DNA of 64,000 bases from Macrophomina tecta (Eukaryota > Ascomycota > Dothideomycetes > Botryosphaeriales > Botryosphaeriaceae), in NCBI GenBank assembly GCA_024180945.1, contig JAKSGN010000038.1, positions 372,001 through 436,000 of the forward strand, read 5' to 3'. This document shows positions 1 through 12,000 of the stretch, piece after piece; positions within the stretch are counted from its first letter, which is position 1, and each line of letters begins with the position of its first letter. The translations under genes and the position numbers were made by a program. Under the pieces are notes generated by a model. The model ran no database searches, had not been told where the DNA came from, and was given only the letters and a program-made list of their open reading frames with translations.

Positions 1-128
1 TAATTTATTATATAACTACTATTTATTATTCTAATTCTTTATTCTTCTTTTATTCTTTAAGGTAAACCTTACTACTATCTAACTCTACTAGGCGATACTA
101 AAGCCTAGTAGAAGAGACTATTATTATA
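1..128 (+). repeat. 3' end of Gypsy A 5' LTR (truncated by window edge)
   Basis: It matches the end of the 3' LTR at about 20070-20197. Both contain the stem-loop CTACTAGGC-N9-GCCTAGTAG (85-111 here) and stop at a TTATA terminus. The internal leader beginning CTTTAACTATTATTC starts at 129, and the same leader follows the LTR of Gypsy B (reading down from 55472). Confidence 0.8.
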
Positions 129-725
129 CTTTAACTATTATTCTTATAAGAAAAGATAGTTCTAAGAATAGAAATACTTAATAATAAGATAGTATTACCT
201 AATACTTAATACTAACTAAGTAATATAATAAATAATATAGAGATAAATAATAATAATTTTTTATAGCTAACTATAGCTGACCTCTTTTAGATTATCTAAG
301 ATATATAAGGCTAGATTAGTAAACTTTATAAATAACTCTAGAAGTAAACTAATAAAAATACCTAGCTTTACTAATAAATAGATAAATTTTATAATCGAGC
401 TATTCTAGCTATCTATACTTCGGCGCTAATATATATTCTAATATCTATAATAACTTAACCCTCTAATAGAAGTACGAAAATAGCTAAACTAGATCTATTC
501 TATAATAACTAAAAGAAGCTCTAAATCTTTTTTTATAACTTAATCTATACTTTTTTTTTAACTCTAGAGACTTCTCTATAAATAATAAAAAGATAATATT
601 CGCTACTATCTACCTCTATAATATTATAGTATAGTAGTTTAAGCCCTACCTTAGAGACTAAATAGAGAAAGAACTAGAGATATATAAAAAAAATACTAAA
701 AAGATCTTTAGTAGCTATAAATACT
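129..725 (+). mobile_element. Gypsy A leader and gag N-terminal region
   Basis: The leader matches, base for base except for C/T and G/A changes, the region 55472 downward in Gypsy B. The gag-like reading frame begins about position 540 and is broken by stops. The segment ends at ATACT (721-725), which is repeated at 6581-6585 after Copia 1. In Gypsy B the corresponding site is an uninterrupted GTACT. Confidence 0.75.
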
Positions 726-978
726 TATTAGATTAATTACGTGTATATAGCTTTTACTAAGTTGTTAGAATATTTAATTTAGTAGTATTTTAGATTTAGT
801 TATATCTTATACTCGTTGTATACTTATCTTAGTAGATAAGTAAGTTACATACTCGTTTTACCCTAGTAGATAGAATAGATATAAGAAAAGCCCATACGGC
901 CTTCCTTTACTAGATATACTACTTATTCTAATTAATTCTTTTATTATTAATTAAGCCGTTATACTACTTATTCTAATA
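726..978 (+). repeat. Copia 1 5' LTR (253 bp)
   Basis: It begins TATTAGATTAATTAC and ends TTCTAATA, consistent with TGTT...AACA ends after C-to-T/G-to-A change. It matches 6328-6580 and the two LTRs of Copia 2, all exactly 253 bp. Confidence 0.9.
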
Positions 979-989
979 GTTATAAGCCC
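979..989 (+). other. Primer-binding site, probably initiator tRNA-Met internal (half-tRNA) type
   Basis: GTTATAAGCCC follows the 5' LTR directly. The presumed unmutated form GTTATGAGCCC is complementary to GGGCUCAUAAC, the anticodon-arm sequence of eukaryotic initiator tRNA-Met. Drosophila copia primes from this internal region. The same 9-11 bases follow the 5' LTR in the other three complete or 5'-end-bearing Copia copies here. The tRNA sequence is from general knowledge, not from this window. Confidence 0.6.
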
Positions 990-3900
990 AGGTGCGTCTT
1001 TAGTACCTTTTATATTCTAAGCCATCCTTCCTAGTACCTTATTGTGCTATTCCGAGCGTTCCGTAGTATTCGGACGTTTATTCTTAGTATTCTTTTACTA
1101 TACGTGTTCTATAACGGAGGACTTTAGTTGCCTCCTATAATACGCCTTTTTTATTACCTAAAGCGTAGCACTTTTCCACCGCCTTAGAGTAATACTTTTA
1201 AGTAAACAGCTTATTTATTAGCTTTACACCTACTACCTACTTTAGCAACTTACCTGTGCCTCCTTTAGTATATAATACGACGTAATATAATACTACGCTA
1301 TAACGTCTTCTAAACCTATCGTTGTCTTAAAGATAGCTAATAATTGGGATAAATAGTACTTTATTATCTAATCACGAGCTAAGAAATACGAGATATTCGA
1401 CTATATCGACCTATCGAAGCCATCGAAGCCTTCTTAACTAAGCGAGCCAGCTAAGATTCTAGAGCTACTAGTCTCTAATCTAAACTAATAAAGAGCCTAG
1501 GAGCGCTATAAAATATAAATTAAAGCTCGTAAAAGGGACCTATTTAAGCATAAGAAGCTTAAAAAGAAGATTAATAATCTATTAACGATTATTAAGGACT
1601 TAGTAAGCCTATTACTACTCCTAATTCTAAAAAAGCTTAGGGGCGATTCGCACCCCTATTCTTAGCTTATAGCGCTTAAGGCGCGGCTCTAGCTAATAAG
1701 GGAAACTTAAGAGGAACTTATTATTAATAAGCTTCGCTAGCTTAAGAAGCCTCCAAGTAGCTAGAATATTAATAAATAGCTTTTATAATAGAAAGAGACT
1801 CTATTTAAGGTAGAGAAGCTTAAACTTCTAGAAGTTATAGATAATCGAGATAAAATCGCCTTTCTTAAGGCGCTTACCCCTCTTAATACCTATTAGGCCT
1901 TAACCTATAAGATTAAGCTATAGTATAATGAGCTTAATAGGTCGCTTTATAAAATAATTATCGACTACCGAAACTACTTACGCTAGAATACAGCTAAGAA
2001 TCTAAAGGCTACTAAAGTAGCCTTTACTACTTTACTAAGGGATAAGAAGTAGGAAAGAAAGCTACCCTTCTACTTATATAGCGAGAATTACTTCTACTAT
2101 ATATATAGATATTATAATCCAGAGGCTAGACCAGCAGATTAGATACTAAACCAGGAGGTTTAAGACAAGGTCAATAAGGCACTTAAGGATCTATAGATTA
2201 AGAGAAGAGTTAAACGCTCTATTAAACGGTTTAAAAATAGCTAAAATCACGGCTAAAGCTAGAAGAAGTAGGACAACGCTCCTTAAAAAAAACAAGAGCT
2301 AAAACTAGATAAAGAAGATAAGAAAACATTATTCTTTCTAGCTATAGTTGCCTTATTATTTAATGTATAACGTATTTTAAGGCCTATAACGCTTAATCTC
2401 TTATAGATTACTAATACTAGCACAACACACTATATCTGTAATTAGTACATAAAGAATCGCTATACTAAAATAAGGAACGTAGGGCTAGATAACTACGTTA
2501 TATTAGAAAACTCTACGGTTAAGATCGAGTTATTTAGTAAGGCACTAGTGTATACTACTAACTATAAGGGCCTATGTACTATTAAGCTTATAGACGTGGC
2601 CTATGTACCCTTGTTTATAGTAAACCTCGTCTCTGTTGCTAAGGCAAGAGAAAAGAAAATCGAGTTAGATATAGGACGTATATGCCTCTACTTAGAGGAC
2701 TTTATTATAGCCTATCTAACCTTCACTTAAAACTACTTCTTTATAGAATATAAGGAAGTAGATGAATTACCAGCTATAGTATTAAACGTTACTAATCGCT
2801 CGTTGCTAGCTATACAATGGCATAAAATCTTTATATATATAGGCTAAAGAGCTATTTAAGCCTTACTATAAGTAGTATAAGGAGCTATAATTACTAATTA
2901 GCAGCTACCTAATTACTATAATATATACGTATGTACTAAGGTATAATAGCAGATCTCTCGATCTATGTAACTAGAGGAATTATTAGAAGAAGTATTCTTT
3001 TAAGTCTTATTTAACTTAATATATATAATACGAGCCAACAACGGCTACTAATAGATTATGTATCTTAAATGCGCTTCCACTAAATTTACTTTTGCGGTTA
3101 CTTACGTAACTAAGAATAAGTGTATCTAGCACCTTCTTAACATCATCTAAATAATTAAGATAAGATTTAGTAAATTAGTAGCCTTTCTTAGATTAGATAG
3201 AGAAGTATCGCTTATATAAGCCTTTAAGTAGTAGCTTAAGTAGTAGGGAGGTATCTATAAAGTATTAGCTCCGTATACCCCTTAGTAGAACGGCGCATTA
3301 GAGCGTTTAGGGCACTTAATTATTATTAAAGTAAGATTATTGCGAGTTAGTACTAACCTACCTAAGCACCTATAGCCTGAAATTATTAAGGTAGTAGTCT
3401 ATATCTATAATAGAACTCTAATAAAGCGCTACTATTGGAAAATGCCATTTGAGCATATCTATAGTAAGAAGCCAAAAGTAGCTTATCTTTAAGTTTATAG
3501 CTATAAAGCCTACTTACTACTAAAGAATATTCCACGTAGTAATAAGCTAGATGAACGTGTTCTTATCGGATATTTAGTTGGATATAACTCTACTAATATC
3601 TATAGAATCTGGCATCCTCTAAAGGACCGAGTAGTACGCTTAAGAGACGTTATCTTTAATAAATCTAGTAAGTTCTCTCTAGAGGATCTAGAAAAGATAC
3701 TCGCTCTATAATAGTAGGAGTAAAATCAAGAGTAAAAGATAGTAATTCCTCGTATTACGCTTTATAAGAAGGAGATTATTCCCTTGGATTAGAAATCTAA
3801 GGTCTTCTTTAACCTTAGTAATGAGCTATTACCGGCTCCAACTCATTTAACTTAAGAAACTCCAGAGACTTAAGGTAGCCACCTAGGCGCCCAAATATAA

Positions 3901-6061
3901 GGAGCATAACTAGATTATCTACCAAGCCCCTTAGAATCAACCAGTAAAGGCCTAGCACGCGAACAGCATGCGAAAAGCGGCCTACAAGCAGGCTTAACTC
4001 AAGGCGAGCAAACACTAGATCCTTTAGATTACGTATTACCAGATCGATCTACTCTAGTCTAATAATAAGCCTCTTAAGGCTTAGCCTCTCAAGGCTTAGG
4101 GGGTGAAGATCAACAGAATTAATAATCACGAGGACTCGGCCAGCTTATACCAGTCCAATACGAGAATCCACCTAATCCAGGCGCTGCTAGAGGAAACCGT
4201 GCCCCAAGAGGACGTGATATTACAGCGGATATTAATCCAAACCTAATTATCCACGGATTAAGGACTCGCAACTCACGTAAAGATACGTATATTACGTTAA
4301 TTTATAATAATATATTTAGTTACTAAATACTATTTACGTCTTTTCTCGGATCTTTTCAGGAACCTACTCTAATAAAAGCGTAAGTATCGCCTATAGACCT
4401 ACTATGTATTTACTAAGATTAACTACCACCTAAACCTCGTTTCTATAAGGATATTTTTAATCACCTAATAAAAACCCACCTACTAGAGGCAATTTAAACA
4501 GAACTCTAGGAACTTTAGGGTAAGAGGGTGTAAGAGACGGCAGCACTTAGTAAAGCGAAAAGCCTTAATAAGAACGTTATTCTACTTACCTAGGTATTTA
4601 AGTATAAGCTTAATAAACACGGCTAGCTTACTAAGATTAAAGCACGCATCTGTGTAAAAGGAGACCTTTAAGCTACTTAGTAGAATACTTATATAGCTAC
4701 CCTTGCCTTTTGGATTTTCCGAGCCCTAATTGCTATTATCTACGCTTTTAACTTAGAAATGCGCCAGTACGACGTTATAAACGCATTTCCTTACGTTTTA
4801 CTTAAGAAAAAGACATACTGTCGACCTCTAGAAGGACTAAAGCTTAAATAAGACTAAATTCTTCGTTTACTTCGAGCGCTTTATAGCCTTAAGGAGTTAC
4901 TAGCTCTCTAGTAACGGTACTTCTATAAATCCTTAGAAGAGCTCGGTTTGACTTAGATGCCTAATACCCCTTATCTATACTTAAACGATCGCCTATTCGT
5001 CTTCTTCTTTATAGATAACGTTATTATAATATACTATAAGCAAGATAAATCTTTTATAGACGCTTTCTAAGAAGACCTACTTAAACGCTACGAGATAAGA
5101 ATTCTAGGAGAAGTATAATAGTTCCTAGCCTTACGTATTATAAGGGACCGAGAGTAGAGGCTCTTATAGCTCTCTTAGAAATTATATATCTCTAGCCTTA
5201 TTACTCGCTACGGTGTTAGTAAAAATTACTTTTCTTTAATACCGCTTCCTTCAGATAAAGTGCTTTAAGCGAACTAAGGCACGTACGTAAGCGCGCAAGA
5301 CATTTACCTTTATTAAAGCAGGATTAGTTTAGTATAATTTACAGCTACTAGTACTAGGGTAGATATTACGTACGCCTGTTTCGTACTATTATCTTACCTT
5401 ACTAATTCATCTTCTCGCTACCTTAAGCTCTCCCAAAGGCTCCTTAGCTATTTAGTAGGAACTAAGAAGCTCGCCTTATTCTTCTAGGGTAACTATAAGA
5501 ACGAAAATAACATCTTTACTATTAGTAGTAATATAGCATTTACTAATAATCCGGACACGCGCCGTAGCTACTAAGGCTCGATTATTACTATATTCGGAGT
5601 AGCTGTTGATTGGAAGGCTATTAAGTAGCCTACGGTTATAACTTTAACTACTAAAGCCGAGCTTCTTACCTTATTAGAAGCCGCTAAGTAATACTTCTAG
5701 TAAAAATGCCTTTTTAGAGGAGTCTAATTCGATCTAGGCTACTAAATTAAAATATAGTACGGTAATACGCAAACGCTTCGGCTTATATAGAAAAGCATTA
5801 GGAAGCTTAATACTAAGCTACATTATATAGATATATACCACTATTAGCTGCGCTAGGAAGCCTAAGCAAGTAACGTTTACCTTTAGTAGACGCCTATAGT
5901 AGTAATATTAGTAGACGGTCTTACTAAAGCCCTACTTCGCTAGAAGCACGCTTATTTTATTACGGCTATTAGACTTTCCCTACTCTATAATTAGTGGCTA
6001 TTTATTTGTGTTATTTCGTAAAATAAGGCGCAACCCTTATAGCTTATTTAAGCTAATAGAG

Positions 6062-6087
6062 GACTTATACCTAATTAGGTATAAGTC
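6062..6087. repeat. 26-bp perfect palindrome (copy 1) in Copia 1
   Basis: GACTTATACCTAA is followed immediately by its reverse complement. It lies between the RNase H end and the polypurine tract. Related copies occur at 9012-9037, 21144-21169, 21189-21214 and 25255-25280. Confidence 0.8.
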
Positions 6088-6327
6088 TCCACTAATCTTT
6101 CTAGTATTTATAGTTATTATCCGAACGCTACTTATGCGTTTTTTATACTATATGCGAGTAGTACTACTAGTTTGCAGTATGGAAAACGTATTTTATTATT
6201 TCTTTATTTTAGAAATCAACCGCCTACTTTAAGCGAGTCTACGAGTTTAATACTTACCTAGTTATCTATTTTACTCTTATTTCTTTTTATTATCTACTCC
6301 CCAAATAGGTAGTACGTGAAGGGGGTG

Positions 6328-6580
6328 TATTGGATTAATTACATGTATATAGCTTTTGCCAAGTTATTAGAATATTTGATTTAGTAGTGTTTTGGATTTA
6401 GTTATATCTTATACTCGTTGTATACTTGTCTTAGTAGGTAAGCAAGTTACATACCCGTTTTACCCTAGTAGGTAGAATAGGTATAAGGGAAGCCCGTACG
6501 GCCTCCCTCTACTAGATATGCTACTTATTCTAATTAATTCTTTTATTATTGATTAAGCTGTTATACTACTTGTTCTAATA
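6328..6580 (+). repeat. Copia 1 3' LTR (253 bp)
   Basis: It is the partner of 726-978 and is preceded by the purine tract GTGAAGGGGGTG. It is less mutated than its 5' partner (for example GCTTTTGCC against GCTTTTACT). The target duplication ATACT follows at 6581. Confidence 0.9.
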
Positions 6581-6585
6581 ATACT

Positions 6586-8518
6586 TTCTAACTTAGATTA
6601 AATAGAGCTTTAAAGACCTCGACGAAGTTAATAAAACCTAATAAGCTATTATAAATATATACTAAAAGACCTTAGTAGTAGACTATACTATAGAGTTTTA
6701 GAGGGCCACGACGTATTTAAATAATTAGTTCGACTATATCTTTATAGACTACTACTACCGAGGACTTAAGAAAAGAATTAAGAATTAACTTATAATATAA
6801 GATAATTCTAAGATTCTAGATAAGCTTATTAAGTTAGCTATTAAATATAATAATTATCTCTTCGAATACTAATTAGAAAAATATAAGAAAAACTATAGAG
6901 CTAATATCTTACGCCCTATATAGCCACGCTATATATAAGAAGAAGGCGATATTATAAAGTTAGACGCTACTTAATAAAATAATAAAAATAACTTATATAA
7001 ACGCCGGCCCCGGTACCTATAGATAGAGTAAGAAGTAGAACGCTTTAATAAAGAACTCTATATCTACTATAAAAATAAGTAAAACTCCTTGGTATCGCTA
7101 TCTATAATAAAATAAAACTAGTAAGACTATCGCTATCGCTACTTAAAAAGAAGAGAAACCCTACTCTACGTCTACTCTAAGTAAAGAAGTTAACTATACG
7201 GCTATAAGTTAGACTATATACTACGATAATAACTATATAATCTATTAAAGCGATAAATAAGCTACTAGATAATACTTCTCCGAGCCGCGATAGCTAAACC
7301 TAGCTACGCATAATAAGAAAGTACTAGAAATTAATAATCTAATTAATAACTTTTTCTATAGATAATAAGCTAGTTTATAGCGATATAGAAGAACTCTATA
7401 ATAGTATATCTAAATCTAGTAAAGTAGAAAATATAAAGTAGTAGTAAAACTAAGCTATACTTAACTAAATTATGAAATATCTAAGTAGATATAAAGAAAT
7501 AAGGTATATTAAATCTAGCCTCGTTCTAATAATTAACTAGACCCCTAGATTAAAAATAAATCTACTACCTTAGTAATACTAAGTAAAAAGTAAGAAACTT
7601 AGCTCTTAATTCTATAAAGATAGTATATAGTATTTCTAGAAGAAATTACCCCTCGCCTCGGCTAATAAAGTAGCGATCTAGCTTAAAAGCGAGGCCTAAG
7701 AAGTATAGTAATAACGAGACCTCGCGTACTTATAAAATATAGTGCTTACCCTCGGTATATACGGAATAGTAATAAGGGTATAAGATATTCTATAATAGAT
7801 TCTAAGAAAGAAATATACTATATCTATCTTTAAATACTAGATTTATAATAACTAGATCTACTAAAGGCGCCGTATTAGGCGCGGATACTAGATATAGTAA
7901 AAGAAATTACTAATTCTAGTTAAGAACTAGGACTTCTACTTCTATAAAAAAATAGTAAGCCGCTATTTATTAAAAAACTAAACGACCTTCCTAGCTAGAA
8001 ATTCTAGAAGGGGCCGTTAGATAGGTCTCTTAACTAGGTTTTATATATATTAAATAGTATATATACTTTAGAAAAAGTTCTTAGAATACTAGTAACTATT
8101 TATAGGCAAACCGCGATAGCTATACTTAATAGTAGAGTAGAAGATAATTTTATTAGTTATATCTTCGCTATCTAAAATAATATTTAACTTATAAGAAAAG
8201 ACTATTTCTACTTACTAAAAATAGTAGATGGGTTAGCCGTCTTATATAATAAAAAATAAATTTAAATTAAGATAGAACCTATAAAGCTTACTATTAGAAG
8301 ATATATAGAGAAGATTATACTTAATATAACCTCTATACTAGAATATAATATTATTCTAGAAATTTTATAGTTTAAAATATATAAACCGTATATTTAATAG
8401 AAAAAAAGAATAGTTACCTTTTTAAATAAAAAATATACTAGATACCTAGTAACTACTAGAAGAATACTAATAGATAAAAAAGACTATAGATATCTAAAAA
8501 AATTTTAATAAATATATT
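6586..8518 (+). mobile_element. Gypsy A gag C-terminal part and protease region
   Basis: It continues the gag of Gypsy A immediately after the Copia 1 target duplication and matches the - strand gag of Gypsy B around 54900-54300. Toward the end (about 8250-8510) it reads as a pepsin-like protease tail (the 'IILEI-L/W-FKIY-P' pattern, like DVILGMPWL in other Gypsy elements). The reading frame is broken by many TAG/TAA codons. It stops at ATATT (8514-8518), the left target duplication of Copia 2. Confidence 0.7.
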
Positions 8519-8771
8519 TATTGGAACAAGTAGTGTAACGGCTTAATTAATAATAAAAGAATTAATTAGAATAAGTAGTATATCTAGTAGAGAAAGGCCG
8601 TACGGGCTTTTCTTATACTTATTCTATCTACTAGGGTAAAACGGGTATGTAACTTACTTACCTACTAAGATAAGTGCGTAATGAGTATAAGATATAACTA
8701 AATTTAAAATACTACTAAATTAAATATTCTAACAACTTAGCAAAATCTATATATATGTAATTAATCTAATA
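8519..8771 (-). repeat. Copia 2 3' LTR (253 bp)
   Basis: This is the reverse complement of the Copia 1 LTR. It is followed on + by ACCCCCTT, the complement of the purine tract, showing that it is the 3' LTR of a - strand element. Confidence 0.9.
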
Positions 8772-9011
8772 TACCCCCTTTACATACTGCCTATTTGGGG
8801 AGTAGGTAATAAAAAGAAATAAAGGTAAAATAGATAACTAAGTAAGTATTAAACTCGTAGACTCGCTTAAAGTAGGCGATTAATTTCTAAAATAAAGGAA
8901 TAATAAAATACGTTTTCTATACTATAGGCTAGTAGTACTACTAGTATATAGTATAGAAAACGCATAAGTAGCGTTCGGATAATAACTATAAATACTAGAA
9001 AGATTAGTAGA

Positions 9012-9037
9012 GACTTATATCTAATTAGGTATAAGTT
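9012..9037. repeat. 26-bp near-palindrome (copy 2) in Copia 2
   Basis: It is equivalent to 6062-6087 with C-to-T changes, at the matching place in the element. Confidence 0.7.
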
Positions 9038-12000
9038 CTCTATTAGCTTAAATAAGCTATAAGGATTACGCCTTATTTTATAAAATAATATAAATAAATA
9101 GCCGCTAATTATAGAGTAGGAAAAGTCTAATAGCCGTAACGAAATAAGCGTGCTTCTAGTAAAATAGGGCTTTAGTAAGACCGTCTACTAATATTACTAC
9201 TATAGGCGTCTACTAAAGATAAACGTTACCTACTTAGGCTTCCTAGCGTAGCTAATAGTAGTATATATCTATATAACGTAGCTTAGTATTAAGCTTCCTA
9301 ATACTTTCCTATATAAGCTGAAGCGTTTGCGTATTATCGCACTATATTTTAATTTAGTAGTCTAGATCGAATTACACTCCTCTAAAAAGGCGTTTCTACT
9401 AGAAGTATTACTTAGCGGCTTCTAATAAGGTAAGAAGCTCGGCTTTAGTAGTTAAAGTTATAACTATAGGCTACTTAATAGCCTTTTAATTAATAGCTAC
9501 TCTAAATATAGTAATAATCGAGCCTTAGTAGCTTCGGCGCGTGTTCGGATTATTAGCAAATACTATATCGCTACTAATAGTAAAGATATTATTTTCATCC
9601 TTATAGTTGCCCTAGAAGAATAAGGCGAGCTTCTTAGTTTCTACTAAGTAGCTAAGAAGCCTCTAAGAAAGTTCTAAGTAGCGAGAAGATAAATTAGTAA
9701 GGTAAGATAATAGTATAAAATAGGCGTACGTAATATCTACCCTAGTACTAGTAGCCGCGAATTATACTAAACTAATTCTACTTTAATAAAGGTAAATATC
9801 TTACGCACTTACATACGTATCTTAGTTCGCTTAAAGCACTTTATCTAAAGGAAGCGGTATTAAAGAAAAGTAATTTTTACTAATACCGTAGCGAGTAATA
9901 AGGCTAGAAATATATAATTCCTAGAAGAGCTATAAGAGCCTCTACTCTCAGTCCCTTATAATACGTAAGGCTAGGAACTATTATACTTCTCCTAGAATTC
10001 TTATCTCGTAGCGTTTAAGTAGGTCTTCTTAGAAAGCGTCTATAAAAGATTTATCTTGCTTATAGTATACCATAATAACGTTATCTATAAAGAAGAAGAC
10101 GAACAGGCGATCGTTTAAGTATAGATAAGAAGTATTAGGCACCTAAGTTAAACCGAGCTCTTCTAAGGATTTATAGAAGTACTATTACTAGAGAGCTAGT
10201 AACTCCTTAAGGCTATAAAGCGCTCGAAGTAAACGAAGAATTTAGCCTTATTTAAGCTTTAGTCCTTCTAGAGGTCGATAGTATATCTTTTCCTTAAGTA
10301 GAACGTAAGGGAATATATTTATAACGTCGTACTAGCGTATTTCTAAGTTAAAAGTATAGATAATAGTAATTAGGGCTCAGAAAATCCGAAAGGTAAGGGT
10401 AGCTATATAAGTATTTTACTAAGTAGCCTAAAGGTCTCCTCTTATATAGATACGTGCCTTAACTTTAGTAAGCCAGCCGTATTTATTAAGCTTATACTTA
10501 AATATCTAGGTAAGTAGTATTACGTTCTTATTAAGGCTTTTTACTTTACTAAGTACTACTATCTTCTATACTTTCTTACCCTAAAGTTCCTAGAGTTCTG
10601 TTTGGATTACCTCTAGTAGGTGGGTTTTTATTAGGTAGTTAAAGATATCCTTATAGAAACGAGGTTTAGATAGTAGTTAATCTTAGTAAATACGTAGTAG
10701 GTCTATAGGCGATGCTTACGCTTTTACTATAGTAGATTCCTGGAAAGATACGAAAAAAGACGTAAATAGTATTTAGTAACTAAATATATTATTATAAATT
10801 AACGTAATATACGTATCTTTATGTAAGTTGCGAGTCCTTAATCCGTGAATAATTAGGTTTAGATTAATATCCGCTATAATATTATATTCTTTTAGAGCAC
10901 GGTTTCCTCTAGTAGCGCCTAGATCAGGTAAATTCTCGTATTAGACTAGTATAAGCTAGCCGAGTCCTCGTAATTATTAATTCTATTAATCTTTACCCCC
11001 TAAGCCTTAAGAGGCTTATTATTAGGCTAAAGTAGATTAATCTAGTAATGCCTAATCTAAAGGCTCTAGTATTTATTTACTATAAATTAAGCCTGCTTAT
11101 AGGCTGCTTTTCGTATACTATTCGCGTGCTAGGCCTTCACTAGTTAATTCTAAGGGGCTTAGTAGATAATCTAGTTATACTCCTTATACTTAGGCGCCTA
11201 GGTGGCTACTTTAAGTCTCTAGAGTTTCTTAAGTTAAATAAATTAGAGCCGGTAATAGCTTATTACTAAGGTTAAAGAAGATCTTAGATTTCTAATCTAA
11301 GGGAATAATCTCCTCTTTATAAAGCGTAATACGAGGAATTACTACCTCTTACTCTTAATTTTACTTCTACTATTATAGAGCGAGTATCTTCTCTAGATCC
11401 TCTAGAGAGAACTTACTAGATTTATTAAAGATAACATCTCTTAAGCGTATTACTTGGTCTTTTAGAGGATGCTAGATTCTATAGATATTAGTAGAGTTAT
11501 ATCTAACTAAGTATCTAATAAGGACATGCTCACCTAGCTTATTACTACGTAAAATATTCTTAAGTAGTAAGTAGGCTTTATAGCTATAAACTCGAAGGTA
11601 CGCTACTTTTAGCTTCTTTCTATAGACACGCTTAAATAGTATTTTCTAATAGTAGCACTTTATTAGAGTCTTATTATGGATATAGACTACCGCCTTAATA
11701 ATTTTAGGCTATAGATGCTTAGGTAGGTTAGCACTAACCCGTAAGAATCTTACTTTAATAATAATTAAGTGCCCTAAACGCTCTAATATACCGTTCTACT
11801 AAAGTATATACGGAGCTAATACCTTATAGATAATTTCGTATTGCTTAAGCTACTACTTAAACGCTTGTATAAGCGATACTTCTTTATTTAATCTAAGAAA
11901 GGCTACTAATTTGCTAAATCTTATCTTAATTATTTAGATAATATTAAGAAGGTACTAGATGTACTTATTCTTAGTTACGTAAGTAACCGTAAAAGTGAAT

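Larger units (their letters stand above)
726..6580 (+). mobile_element. Copia 1, full-length RIP-mutated Ty1/Copia retrotransposon
   Basis: It is bounded by 253-bp LTRs (726-978 and 6328-6580) and a perfect 5-bp target duplication ATACT (721-725, 6581-6585). Inside, in Copia order on +: gag-like region about 1300-2230; gag-pre-integrase/protease region about 2400-2850 (an open stretch of 60 codons survives at 2548-2730); integrase about 2990-3700 (PYTPQQNGALERL-like motif when TAG is read as Gln, near 3270); RT about 4370-5200, where the FVDD active site reads FIDN near 5011-5025; RNase H about 5520-5980. A purine-rich tract (GTGAAGGGGGTG, 6316-6327) precedes the 3' LTR. Many stops make it non-functional. 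The 3' LTR keeps more G/C than the 5' LTR, so RIP was uneven. Confidence 0.9.

Noticed and set aside
6008..6232. Open frame of 74 codons after Copia 1 RNase H
   Set aside because: It lies in the non-coding 3' part of Copia 1, contains the palindrome, and is not conserved as a protein in Copia 2.
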